From Elusimicrobiota bacterium (GTDB taxonomy: Bacteria > Elusimicrobiota > Elusimicrobia > F11), in NCBI GenBank assembly GCA_022709485.1, contig JAKLIS010000113.1, positions 1-5,615 on the forward strand: 5,615 nt of DNA. The letters run 5' to 3'. A program made the position numbers and the translations under genes. The notes beneath the pieces were generated by a model that worked only from the letters and a program-made list of their open reading frames with translations, made no database searches and was not told the DNA's origin. Each line of letters starts with the position of its first letter. The first letter of the stretch is position 1. Below, piece after piece: positions 1-5,615 of this stretch.

Positions 1-411
1 TTCTCCTTTGGCTTGGATCACGAGACTCGCCACCTCACGCGTGGAAAGCCCCGTGGTGATCACGTCTTCTATTACCAAAATTTTTTCGCCGGGTTGAATC
101 GAAAATCCTCGTCTTAAAATGGGTTTCCCCGCCTCATCTTTTTCGGCAAAAATAGCCCGGCATTTTTTGGCGCGCGCCACTTCATGGCCGATAATAAGCC
201 CGCCGATGGCGGGTGAAAGAACGGCATCGATGGCTCCCGTGAAATGACCGGCGAGGGAACGGCCCAATTCTTCCGCTTTGACGGGATCCTGAAGGAGAAG
301 AGCCGATTGCATATAACGGTCCGAATGAAGTCCGGATGAAAGAATGAAATGGCCTTCCAGAAGCGCGCGGGCTTCTTTGAACCAATCGATGAGGGGCAGA
401 ATGTCAGACAT
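1..411 (-). CDS. pyrE: Orotate phosphoribosyltransferase, 3' end cut off by window edge
   Basis: Transfers the phosphoribosyl group of PRPP to orotate, giving OMP, the fifth step of UMP synthesis, in the cytoplasm. The frame is open from the ATG at 411-409 to the window edge: 137 residues, beginning MSDILPLIDWFKEA. The N-terminal block with LLEGHFILSSGLHSDRY (residues 17-33) is characteristic of the Thermus-type OPRT subfamily. The PRPP-binding loop LVIEDVITTGLST lies at residues 112-124, with acidic pair E115-D116 and the TTG turn. Family members are about 190 residues, so roughly 50-60 C-terminal residues lie outside the window. The start is chosen because the conserved N-terminus begins right after it. 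The ribosome site is weak (GGGA six bases upstream). It lies 215 bp after pyrF, the second-largest gap of the operon, with a repeat element ending about 12 bases before the ATG. The sequence shows a normal PRTase fold signature and nothing broken. Confidence 0.95.
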   Translation of the reverse strand, partial: MSDILPLIDWFKEARALLEGHFILSSGLHSDRYMQSALLLQDPVKAEELGRSLAGHFTGAIDAVLSPAIGGLIIGHEVARAKKCRAIFAEKDEAGKPILRRGFSIQPGEKILVIEDVITTGLSTREVASLVIQAKGE

Positions 412-450
412 AAATTATCCCGTCATTCCCGCGAAAGCGTCCCTAAGGAA

Positions 451-484
451 CGTACCGGATTATGAAGGTCAAGGAATCGGTACG
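451..484. repeat. Hairpin inside the left half of the element
   Basis: CGTACCG at 451-457 is perfectly inverted at 478-484. Allowing one bulged base, the stem extends to about ten pairs (GATT against AATC). The loop is about 13-20 bases. It occupies the place where the right half of the element carries an unrelated GC-rich palindrome. Confidence 0.65.
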
Positions 485-536
485 AAAATCCAGGTTTTAA
501 ACAATTTTTTGACAAAAGTTTCCTACCTGGATTCCC

Positions 537-559
537 GCCTGTCTGCCGGCGAGGCAGGC
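537..559. repeat. GC-rich imperfect palindrome inside the right half of the element
   Basis: The 23 bases start GCCTGTCTG and end AGGCAGGC, with GCCGGC at the centre. The eight outer positions pair, one as G-T. Translated on the minus strand it gives an AGRQAG-like string, which I recall as common in spurious proteins predicted over repeats in metagenome-assembled genomes. This palindrome interrupts what would otherwise be a contiguous TCATTCTCGCGAAAGC-GGGAATCC sequence on the minus strand. Confidence 0.65.
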
Positions 560-626
560 TTTCGCGAGAATGAAAGAAAGCTTGAGGCATTGAAGATTTC
601 TGGATTGGATGTTCCATAAGATTATT

Positions 627-1316
627 TTATTGTTTCGGCGCTTTGTGCCAATCTTTGAGCATGAGCTCCGCCACCCATTTGGGGTCTTTGGCCTCAATGA
701 TGGGCCTTCCAACAACGAAAAAATCGGCTCCGGAGATCCGGGCATGCTGAGGCGTCGATGTCCGGGTTTGATCTTCTTTTGAATTTTCCGGCAAACGAAT
801 ACCGGGCGTGATTATCTTAATTCCCTTCCCCAGTAAATTTCTCAAACTTAAGGTTTCTCCCACGCTTGCCACAATGCCGTTTAATTCGCATTTTTTGGCG
901 ATTCCTCCCAATCGCATCACTTGTTCCAAGGGAGAGGGATGAATGCCTAACATAAGAAGATCCTGCTCTGATAAACTGGTTAAAACGGTGACGCCCCAAA
1001 TTTCCGGCCGGCCACGGAGAGACGCTGCTTCTCTTAACGCTCGCTCCCCGGCCGATATGTGGACTGTGGCGCTAAAAACCCCCCATTTTCCCGCCTCTTT
1101 AACAGACCGAGCGACGGTGCTGGGAATATCGTGGAATTTCAAATCGAGGAAAACTTTTCGCCCTGCTGATCTGATCTTTTTAATCATGGAAGGGCCGTAT
1201 CGAAGGACCAAACCAGGGCCAATTTTAAATACATCGACGAACTTTTTCGTCGCGCGAACGATAGACAACGCTTCTTTTTCGGTTTCAACATCCAAAGCGA
1301 CAATGAGTGGTTTCAT
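627..1316 (-). CDS. pyrF: Orotidine 5'-phosphate decarboxylase
   Basis: Decarboxylates OMP to UMP, the last step of the pathway, as a cytoplasmic TIM-barrel dimer. The product is 229 residues, normal for the bacterial short form (about 230-240). The catalytic Lys-Asp-Lys-Asp network is complete: K31 in VFKIG, then D58, K60 and D63 in FLDLKFHDIP. ITPGIRLP near residues 169-176 and the C-terminal VVGRPI match the phosphate-gripping loops. MKPLIVALDV at the N-terminus is the usual first strand and supports the ATG at 1316-1314. A modest ribosome site, AAGG, lies about ten bases upstream of it. The gene is separated from pyrD by 355 bp of repeats and a candidate promoter, so it may be expressed partly on its own together with pyrE. 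The catalytic residues are intact. Confidence 0.97.
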   Translation of the reverse strand: MKPLIVALDVETEKEALSIVRATKKFVDVFKIGPGLVLRYGPSMIKKIRSAGRKVFLDLKFHDIPSTVARSVKEAGKWGVFSATVHISAGERALREAASLRGRPEIWGVTVLTSLSEQDLLMLGIHPSPLEQVMRLGGIAKKCELNGIVASVGETLSLRNLLGKGIKIITPGIRLPENSKEDQTRTSTPQHARISGADFFVVGRPIIEAKDPKWVAELMLKDWHKAPKQ

Positions 1317-1348
1317 ATATTCTTTACCTTAAGTTTAAGTGGGGCTGT

Positions 1349-1376
1349 ATTATACTTTTTCGTCATTCCAGGTCTA
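1349..1376 (-). promoter_or_regulatory. Candidate sigma70-type promoter for pyrF-pyrE
   Basis: On the minus strand a perfect TATAAT (plus positions 1349-1354) is preceded, after a 16-base spacer, by TAGACC (1371-1376), four of six matches to TTGACA. Transcription would start near 1342, leaving a leader of about 25 bases before the pyrF ATG, enough for its AAGG ribosome site. The -10 match is strong and the -35 is only fair. The region is A/T-rich, so a chance TATAAT is possible. If active, it would uncouple pyrF-pyrE from the upstream genes and bypass the tandem array. Confidence 0.5.
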
Positions 1377-1387
1377 GAGAACAAAGA

Positions 1388-1418
1388 TAGTGCCTGGTTC
1401 CTAGTGCCTGGTGCATGG
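1388..1418. repeat. Degenerate heptamer repeats in inverse orientation to the main array
   Basis: Reading the plus strand there are four consecutive 7-base units, TAGTGCC, TGGTTCC, TAGTGCC and TGGTGCA, followed by TGG. They are copies of the array unit in the opposite orientation (the array reads GGCACTA on this strand). Over 31 bases, 26 match the inverse of the array. With the array start about 50 bases away, a transcript through this gap could form a long stem. Confidence 0.7.
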
Positions 1419-1467
1419 TAAAAAACAAAGAATAAAATTGAAAATTACCCTCAAATTTCAGCCTAAA

Positions 1468-1671
1468 ACTAGGCACTAGGCACTAGGCACTAGGCACTAG
1501 GCACTAGGCACTAGGCACTAGGCACTAGGCACTAGGCACTAGGCACTAGGCACTAGGCACTAGGCACTAGGCACTAGGCACTAGGCACTAGGCACTAGGC
1601 ACTAGGCACTAGGCACTAGGCACTAGGCACTAGGCACTAGGCACTAGGCACTAGGCACTAGGCACTAGGCA
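1468..1671. repeat. Perfect 7-bp tandem array, about 29 copies of GGCACTA
   Basis: 204 bases with uninterrupted period 7 and no substitution: unit GGCACTA on the plus strand, TAGTGCC on the operon's coding strand. One further, diverged unit, GGCATTA at 1668-1674, contains the pyrD stop codon, so the array abuts the gene with no gap. Because 7 is not a multiple of 3, every reading frame on both strands meets TAG once per 21 bases, so the array is non-coding in all frames under the standard code. There are no spacers, so it is not a CRISPR. Such perfection implies recent expansion by slipped-strand replication, and copy number is expected to vary between strains or be misassembled. Confidence 0.97.
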
Positions 1672-2802
1672 TTAATACGCCGTTCCCACGGCGTCTTGAA
1701 TTCGCTTAAAACCATCCCTTTCCATGAGTTTAAGGAGCCCCCGATTGATATTGGGGATGAGAAGGGGACCCTCATAAATCCAGCCCGTGTAAACCTGGAC
1801 CAAAGATGCCCCCAACCTGATTTTTTCATAGGCGTCTTCCGCCGAAAATATTCCCCCCACTCCGATGATGGGAATGGCCCCCCGAGTGAGCTGATAGACC
1901 CGTTTCAAAACCGCATTCGCCTTATCTTTGAGGGGACGGCCGCTTAAGCCCCCTTTTTCATGCGCCCATTTGGGGCCTAAAAGGTGAGGTTCAATGGTGT
2001 TATTGGTGGCAATAATCCCCAGGTTGCACTCCACTGCTGTTCGGACAACGGCTTCGAGCATTTCATCTGAGTCATCCGGCGAAATTTTGACAAACACCGG
2101 CTTGGACGGCTCACCGGTTGATTGGGCAATATTTTGGACCGTTTTCGAGACTTGGGTAAGTAATTTTCGAAGCGGCGATACCGCTTGCAGGGCTCTAAGA
2201 TAGGGAGTGTTGGGCGAACTCACATTTAATACCACATAATCGAACAGGGAATATGCCTTTCCCAAACAATGGAGATAATCGTTATCCGCCACTTCCAAAG
2301 GTGTGTTGACGCCTTTCCCTATACTTAAACCCATTGGAACCGTTAACTTTTTTCTGCGGCCCTTTTCAAACCGGTGTAGCGCCGCATCCAATCCGGGATT
2401 ATTGAACCCCATGCGGTTCAAAATGGCCTTTCTTGCTTTATTCCGAAAAAGCCGGGGTTTTTCTAGCCCTTTTTGAGGCTTGGGAGTTATGGTCCCTAAT
2501 TCCATAAATCCAAATCCCAGATAGGGAAGAATAGGAAAGACTTCCAAGGCTTTATCAAAACCGGCCGCCAGTCCCACCGGATTGGGGCATGTGAGGGTCC
2601 TCACCATTACTTCAAGCCGGGGATCATGGATCACAAACTGGCTCTGGAAAAATTCGAGGCTCCCCGGCCATTTCTCAAAAAAACGAAGACCCTGAACCGC
2701 CATATTATGGGCGCGCTCAGCATCGAGCTGAAAGAGAAAAGGTTGAAGAACCTTTTTATAGAGGAGATGGATGAGGTTTGACAGGGGAGGCGCTCCGTTC
2801 AA
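1672..2802 (-). CDS. pyrD: Dihydroorotate dehydrogenase, class 2 (quinone-dependent)
   Basis: Oxidises dihydroorotate to orotate with FMN, passing electrons to membrane quinone. At 376 residues with an N-terminal extension before the barrel, it fits class 2, which associates with the membrane by that helix pair ([23 protein letters not shown], about 10-32, shown here only by position and ends). NPVGLAAGFDK is at 74-84, LNRMGFNNPG at 128-137 and NVSSPNTPYLR at 193-203. S196 stands where class 1 enzymes have cysteine, which settles the class. KISPD (239-243), NNTI (267-270), GGLSGRPL (284-291), GVGGIF (314-319) and YTGW (338-341) bind FMN and substrate. The start is uncertain: TTG at 2802 overlaps pyrC by 47 nt. 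The in-frame CTG at 2784 has GGAG eight bases upstream. The next ATG (residue 34) would cut conserved sequence. The stop codon lies in the first unit of the heptamer array. Confidence 0.97.
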   Translation of the reverse strand: MNGAPPLSNLIHLLYKKVLQPFLFQLDAERAHNMAVQGLRFFEKWPGSLEFFQSQFVIHDPRLEVMVRTLTCPNPVGLAAGFDKALEVFPILPYLGFGFMELGTITPKPQKGLEKPRLFRNKARKAILNRMGFNNPGLDAALHRFEKGRRKKLTVPMGLSIGKGVNTPLEVADNDYLHCLGKAYSLFDYVVLNVSSPNTPYLRALQAVSPLRKLLTQVSKTVQNIAQSTGEPSKPVFVKISPDDSDEMLEAVVRTAVECNLGIIATNNTIEPHLLGPKWAHEKGGLSGRPLKDKANAVLKRVYQLTRGAIPIIGVGGIFSAEDAYEKIRLGASLVQVYTGWIYEGPLLIPNINRGLLKLMERDGFKRIQDAVGTAY

Positions 2803-4093
2803 AAACTGTTTGGCCGCCCACCAGTGTTCTTTCCACCGTTCCGAAAAGCGGCCAGCCGAGAAAAGGAGAATTTTGGCTGCGACTCGCGAAATGGGTGAAG
2901 GTCCGTTTAGAGTCTGGATCGAAAATCACAATATCCGCGTTCGCCCCCGTCTTAAGGGTTCCCGCCGGTAAATTAAACAGCCGGGCGGGCGTGGCTGTCA
3001 TTCTTAATAAAAGGTCGGGCAAGCTCATAAACCCGGTTTTGACAAGTTCGGTGATCAAAAGAGGGAGGGCGGTTTCCAACCCAATGATGCCGAAGGGCGC
3101 GGCGTTAAATTCCTGCGATTTTTCCGATTGCGTGTGCGGGGCGTGATCTGTCGCCACACAATCAATTACCCCTTCCTTCAAAGCTTGTCTTAAGGCTTTC
3201 ACGTCTTCCGCCGTGCGGAGGGGCGGGTTCACCTTGGCATTGGCTTTGTATTCTTGAACAACATCTTCAGTCAAGGTTAAATGGTGAGGGGTCACATCTG
3301 CCGTCACGGAAATTCCTTTCTCTTTGGCCCGCCGAATAATTTCCACTGATTCTTTCACGGACATATGCGTTAAATGCAACCGCCCGCCGGTGAGTTCCGC
3401 CAACGCCACATTTCTGGCCACCATGGAATATTCTGCTTGGCGAGGAATCCCCGCGAGGCCCAACCGCGTGGCCATCGGCCCGTCGTTCATGACCCCGTTT
3501 CCTTTCAAATGGATGTCTTCGCAATGTTCCATCACGATGAGATTAAAACACCGGCTGTATTCGAGCGCCCGGCGGAAAAGCTGCGCGTTTAAAACCCCAT
3601 CTCCATCATCGGTGATGGCCACACATCCCACGCGAACCATGGCCCCAATTTCAGAAAGTTCGTGTCCTTCCCGGCCTTTGGTGATGGTTCCCGTGGGATA
3701 AACACGGGCCATGCCGTCCTGCGCGGCCCGGGCCACAACAAATTGAATATCGGAGATGTTATCCATGGGAGGCTGCGTGTTCGGCATGGAGATAAGAGAG
3801 GTCACTCCCCCCGCCGCAGCGGCGCGCGTCCCCGTGGCAATGGTTTCTTTGGCTTCGCCCCCTGGCTCTCTGAGGTGAACGTGAATATCCACCAACCCCG
3901 GCGCCACTACTTTCCCCTCAGCATCGACGGAAGGCGTATTCGGGGGACAATTCAAATGGGTCCCAACGGAATGAATCAAACCATTTTCAATTAAAACGCT
4001 GGCTTCTTTATCCAGGTTTTGACTGGGATCAATGACCCGGCCATTTTTGATGAGGAGCTTTCCGACGTGGGGGTGTTTAAAAGGAGACATCAT
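2756..4093 (-). CDS. pyrC: Dihydroorotase, class I (Aquifex/Bacillus-like)
   Basis: Cyclises carbamoyl-aspartate to dihydroorotate; a cytoplasmic amidohydrolase with a metal centre. From the chosen start it has 445 residues, slightly above the usual 420-430. [10 protein letters not shown] (69-78) gives metal ligands H71 and H73 and substrate-binding R75. MPNTQP follows at 103-108, with N105. TDDGDG (161-166) supplies the aspartate that replaces carbamylated lysine in this class. H190 (MEHCED), H243 (HLTHMS) and the catalytic D316 in ATDHAPH (314-320) are all present. The ATG at 4093 is preferred over a longer frame opening at 4165: it makes a 4-base ATGA overlap with the pyrB stop, has GGAGA seven bases upstream, and is followed at once by the [12 protein letters not shown] strand typical of the family. 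In class I systems such as Aquifex the enzyme complexes with aspartate carbamoyltransferase; adjacency to pyrB is compatible with that. Confidence 0.96.
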   Translation of the reverse strand: MMSPFKHPHVGKLLIKNGRVIDPSQNLDKEASVLIENGLIHSVGTHLNCPPNTPSVDAEGKVVAPGLVDIHVHLREPGGEAKETIATGTRAAAAGGVTSLISMPNTQPPMDNISDIQFVVARAAQDGMARVYPTGTITKGREGHELSEIGAMVRVGCVAITDDGDGVLNAQLFRRALEYSRCFNLIVMEHCEDIHLKGNGVMNDGPMATRLGLAGIPRQAEYSMVARNVALAELTGGRLHLTHMSVKESVEIIRRAKEKGISVTADVTPHHLTLTEDVVQEYKANAKVNPPLRTAEDVKALRQALKEGVIDCVATDHAPHTQSEKSQEFNAAPFGIIGLETALPLLITELVKTGFMSLPDLLLRMTATPARLFNLPAGTLKTGANADIVIFDPDSKRTFTHFASRSQNSPFLGWPLFGTVERTLVGGQTVFERSASPVKPHPSPL

Positions 4094-5082
4094 TGCCCGG
4101 TCTCCATTCGGCTTAATTCTTCCACATGAGATGAATGCGACAGAGAAGGGTTCCCGGCCAACCAATATAGGACCGACATTCGGACCGCGATACCGTTGGT
4201 CACCTGGTTCAGGATGACGCTTTGATGAGAGTCCGCCACCTCGGAGGTGATTTCCACTCCCCGGTTCATCGGCCCCGGATGGAGAACAATGCAGTCCCGC
4301 TTGGCCAGGGCCAAACGCGATAAATTGAGCCCGTAAAGTTCTGTGTATTCTCGGATGGAGGGCATCAAGTTTTCTTTTTGCCTTTCCAATTGAAGCCGCA
4401 GGACATTGATAACATCCGCCCCTTCCAGGGCCTCATCCACTTTATTTGAAACGGTCACTTTCCCTTCAAAAATATCCGGAAGACCCGGCGGAATGAGCGT
4501 GGGCGGCGCGCATACCACCACATGAGCGCCCAATTTGGTGAGGGCCCACATGTTGGATCTGGCCACTCGAGAGTGGGCAATGTCACCCAAAATGACAACT
4601 TTGAGCCCGTCAAAACGGCCTTTCTTGTCAAAAATGGTGAAGGCATCTAATAAGCCTTGCGTGGGGTGCTCGTGGGCGCCGTCTCCGGCATTGACCACAT
4701 GGGCTTTCACTTCTCCCGAAATGAGGTTGGCCGCGCCCGACGAGGAGTGGCGGAGAATGAGATAATCCACATTCATCGCTTCTAGGTTTTTCACGGTATC
4801 GATGAGAGACTCGCCTTTTTGAACGGAACTCGTGGAAGCGGCGATGCTGATGGTGTCGGCCGACAACCGTTTGGCGGCCAACTCAAAAGAGATTCGGGTC
4901 CGGGTCGACGGTTCAAAAAATACCAAAGCCACTGTTTTTCCCCGGAGCGCCGGCACTTTTTTCACGCTCCGCGTAAAAAGCTGTTTCATGGGTTTGGCTT
5001 GATTCAAAATTTCTTCAATTTGGGCTTTGGTGAGATATTCAAGGCCTAACAGGTCTTTTGGCCGCGACTCGGTTTTTTTCAT
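4090..5082 (-). CDS. pyrB: Aspartate carbamoyltransferase catalytic subunit
   Basis: Condenses carbamoyl phosphate and aspartate to carbamoyl-aspartate, the committed step. The product is 330 residues, with the carbamoyl-phosphate site FFEPSTRTR at 55-63 (S59, T60, R61, R63). The mobile-loop lysine is K89 in [14 protein letters not shown] is at 137-142, [12 protein letters not shown] at 166-177, and LHPGPMNRG at 267-275. The QKGES loop and HPGPMNRG distinguish it from ornithine carbamoyltransferase. Start: the ATG at 5082-5080 shares a base with the pyrR stop (TAATG) and follows GGAGG by four bases. No pyrI regulatory chain accompanies it, so it is probably a bare trimer or forms a complex with the neighbouring dihydroorotase; allosteric nucleotide control of the E. 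coli type is therefore not expected. The C-terminal tail of about 20 residues after LYWLAGNP is not recognisable. Confidence 0.97.
   Translation of the reverse strand: MKKTESRPKDLLGLEYLTKAQIEEILNQAKPMKQLFTRSVKKVPALRGKTVALVFFEPSTRTRISFELAAKRLSADTISIAASTSSVQKGESLIDTVKNLEAMNVDYLILRHSSSGAANLISGEVKAHVVNAGDGAHEHPTQGLLDAFTIFDKKGRFDGLKVVILGDIAHSRVARSNMWALTKLGAHVVVCAPPTLIPPGLPDIFEGKVTVSNKVDEALEGADVINVLRLQLERQKENLMPSIREYTELYGLNLSRLALAKRDCIVLHPGPMNRGVEITSEVADSHQSVILNQVTNGIAVRMSVLYWLAGNPSLSHSSHVEELSRMETGQ
4101..4105 (-). promoter_or_regulatory. Ribosome binding site deciding the pyrC start
   Basis: On the minus strand GGAGA sits seven bases before the ATG at 4093. It lies inside the 3' end of pyrB, so pyrC translation is probably coupled to pyrB through the ATGA overlap. 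It argues against the 24-residue longer pyrC frame. Confidence 0.7.
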
Positions 5083-5615
5083 TATTCCTCCGGCTCCAAA
5101 ATGAGAATTTCATCTTTCCCGTCCATCTCCGCCAGATGAAGTTCCACGGATTCGGATCGCTTGGTGGTCAGCGTAAATTGAGAAAAATCCGCCGAAATGG
5201 GCATTTCCCGGTGTCCCCGGTCCACCAACACCGCCAATTGAACGCTGGCGGGCCGGCCGAAATCCATAATTTGATTTAAGGCCGCCCGAATGGTGCGGCC
5301 GGTGAATAACACATCATCAATCAGAACTATTTTTTTATCGTCAATGTCGAAATCAAGGTGAGTTTCCCCAATGAGGGGTTGAATGCCGGAGGTGCTGAAG
5401 TCGTCTCTGTACAGTGAGATATCCAAATCTCCCAGGAGGATGTTCGTTCCTTTTTCTTTTTTGATGAGGGCCGCAATTCGGCCTGCCAAAAGGGCGCCGC
5501 GGCGTTGGATACCCACAAAGATGACTTCCTGTTTTGAAAAATCGTATCGACCCATGAGAGAATGGGCTAAATCCCGAATGGCTTTGTTCACCTTCTCGGC
5601 GGGGATGACCTCACG
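5082..5615 (-). CDS. pyrR: PyrR bifunctional regulator / uracil phosphoribosyltransferase, 5' end outside window
   Basis: PyrR proteins sense UMP/PRPP, in many bacteria bind pyr leader mRNA to promote attenuation, and have uracil phosphoribosyltransferase activity. 177 residues are visible against about 180 in Bacillus, so only the first few codons are missing. The frame runs open to the edge (REVIPAEKV before NKAIRDLAH), so the GTG at 5591 is an internal valine rather than the start. [13 protein letters not shown] sequence ([12 protein letters not shown], visible residues 63-74), the PRPP loop [11 protein letters not shown] near 98-108, and [24 protein letters not shown] sequence after it are the PyrR hallmarks. 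It is the first gene seen of the operon and overlaps pyrB by one base, leaving no room for an attenuator between them. Whether it acts on RNA here or only salvages uracil cannot be told from the window. Confidence 0.95.
   Translation of the reverse strand, partial: REVIPAEKVNKAIRDLAHSLMGRYDFSKQEVIFVGIQRRGALLAGRIAALIKKEKGTNILLGDLDISLYRDDFSTSGIQPLIGETHLDFDIDDKKIVLIDDVLFTGRTIRAALNQIMDFGRPASVQLAVLVDRGHREMPISADFSQFTLTTKRSESVELHLAEMDGKDEILILEPEE
5087..5091 (-). promoter_or_regulatory. Ribosome binding site of pyrB
   Basis: GGAGG on the minus strand, four bases before the ATG at 5082, within the last codons of pyrR. This is the strongest Shine-Dalgarno in the window and supports coupled translation across the TAATG junction. 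Confidence 0.75.

Larger units (their letters stand above)
421..573. repeat. Modular MITE-like inverted-repeat element between pyrF and pyrE
   Basis: The outer arms are TCATTCCCGCGAAAGC at 423-438 and its inverted copy at 558-573, matching at 15 of 16 positions. The inner arms are AATCCAGGT at 487-495 and a perfect inverted copy at 525-533. Each half therefore has the same head and tail, but the inserts between them differ: the left half carries a CGTACCG/CGGTACG hairpin (451-484), the right half a GC-rich palindrome (537-559). The centre (496-524) is A/T-rich. No protein is encoded. The TCATTCCCGCGAAAGC...GGGAATCCAGG pattern resembles short dispersed palindromic repeats found in many copies in some bacterial genomes; that resemblance is from memory, not from a search. 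It fills most of the 215-bp gap and should fold in the pyrF-pyrE transcript. It lacks a clear U-run that would make it a terminator. Confidence 0.75.

Noticed and set aside
471..520. Promoter for pyrE alone (TTGACC or TTGTCA on the minus strand)
   Set aside because: Both -35-like boxes lack an acceptable -10 at 16-18 bases; best matches are three of six or fewer.
487..533. Rho-independent terminator in the pyrF-pyrE gap
   Set aside because: The AATCCAGGT stem is only 9 bp around a 29-base loop and is followed by a very short T run; it is better explained as part of the repeat element.
344..619. Plus-strand open frame of 91 residues running from pyrE into the gap
   Set aside because: It is antisense to pyrE and then runs through the inverted-repeat element; it shows no domain and no ribosome site that I could defend.
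497..745. Minus-strand frame of 82 residues with an AGRQAG-like string
   Set aside because: It overlaps the end of pyrF in another frame and translates the GC-rich palindrome; typical spurious ORF over a repeat.
1468..1671. CRISPR array
   Set aside because: The unit is 7 bases with no spacers; it is a simple tandem repeat.
3324..3701. Plus-strand open frame of 125 residues opposite pyrC
   Set aside because: Shadow of pyrC, whose catalytic motifs prove the minus-strand frame; same judgement for the other antisense frames across pyrB, pyrD and pyrF.
4094..4165. Longer pyrC start adding 24 residues
   Set aside because: The extension is the pyrB 3' end in another frame, has no family similarity, and the ATGA overlap with GGAGA upstream favours the start at 4093.
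5589..5591. GTG as the pyrR start codon
   Set aside because: The frame continues upstream to the edge with residues that fit the PyrR N-terminus, so this is an internal valine.

Overview
The window is one contiguous block of the de novo pyrimidine (UMP) biosynthesis operon, read entirely from the minus strand (right to left): pyrR, pyrB, pyrC, pyrD, pyrF, pyrE. The gene identities rest on catalytic and substrate-binding motifs visible in the translations. pyrR loses its extreme 5' end at the right edge and pyrE loses its 3' third at the left edge. carA/carB, needed to make carbamoyl phosphate, are not in the window, and neither is a pyrI regulatory chain for PyrB.

The layout has two halves. 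The promoter-proximal half (pyrR-pyrB-pyrC-pyrD) is compact and looks translationally coupled: TAATG at pyrR/pyrB, ATGA at pyrB/pyrC, and a 29-47 nt overlap at pyrC/pyrD. The distal half (pyrF, pyrE) is separated by two gene-free gaps, and both gaps are filled with repeats. The pyrD-pyrF gap (355 bp) holds a perfect 7-bp tandem array of about 29 copies. It also holds a short, degenerate, oppositely oriented copy of the same heptamer and a good candidate sigma70-type promoter for pyrF-pyrE. The pyrF-pyrE gap (215 bp) holds a modular inverted-repeat element resembling a MITE, about 150 bp long, ending a dozen bases before the pyrE start codon.

Together the enzymes take carbamoyl phosphate plus aspartate to carbamoyl-aspartate (PyrB), dihydroorotate (PyrC), orotate (PyrD, class 2, expected to pass electrons to membrane quinones), OMP (PyrE) and UMP (PyrF). 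PyrR is a PRPP-binding UMP sensor and/or uracil phosphoribosyltransferase. Any PyrR-controlled leader would lie to the right, outside the window.

The organism cannot be named from this sequence. Roughly balanced base composition, a Thermus-type PyrE, a class 2 PyrD, a PyrR-headed operon and dispersed CGTCATTCCCGCGAAAGC / CCTGCCGGCAGG-type palindromes suggest a free-living, respiring bacterium, perhaps one of the uncultured groundwater lineages in which I recall such repeats. That placement is low-confidence inference. I saw no novel enzyme system. The unusual content is the repeat architecture inside an otherwise ordinary operon.
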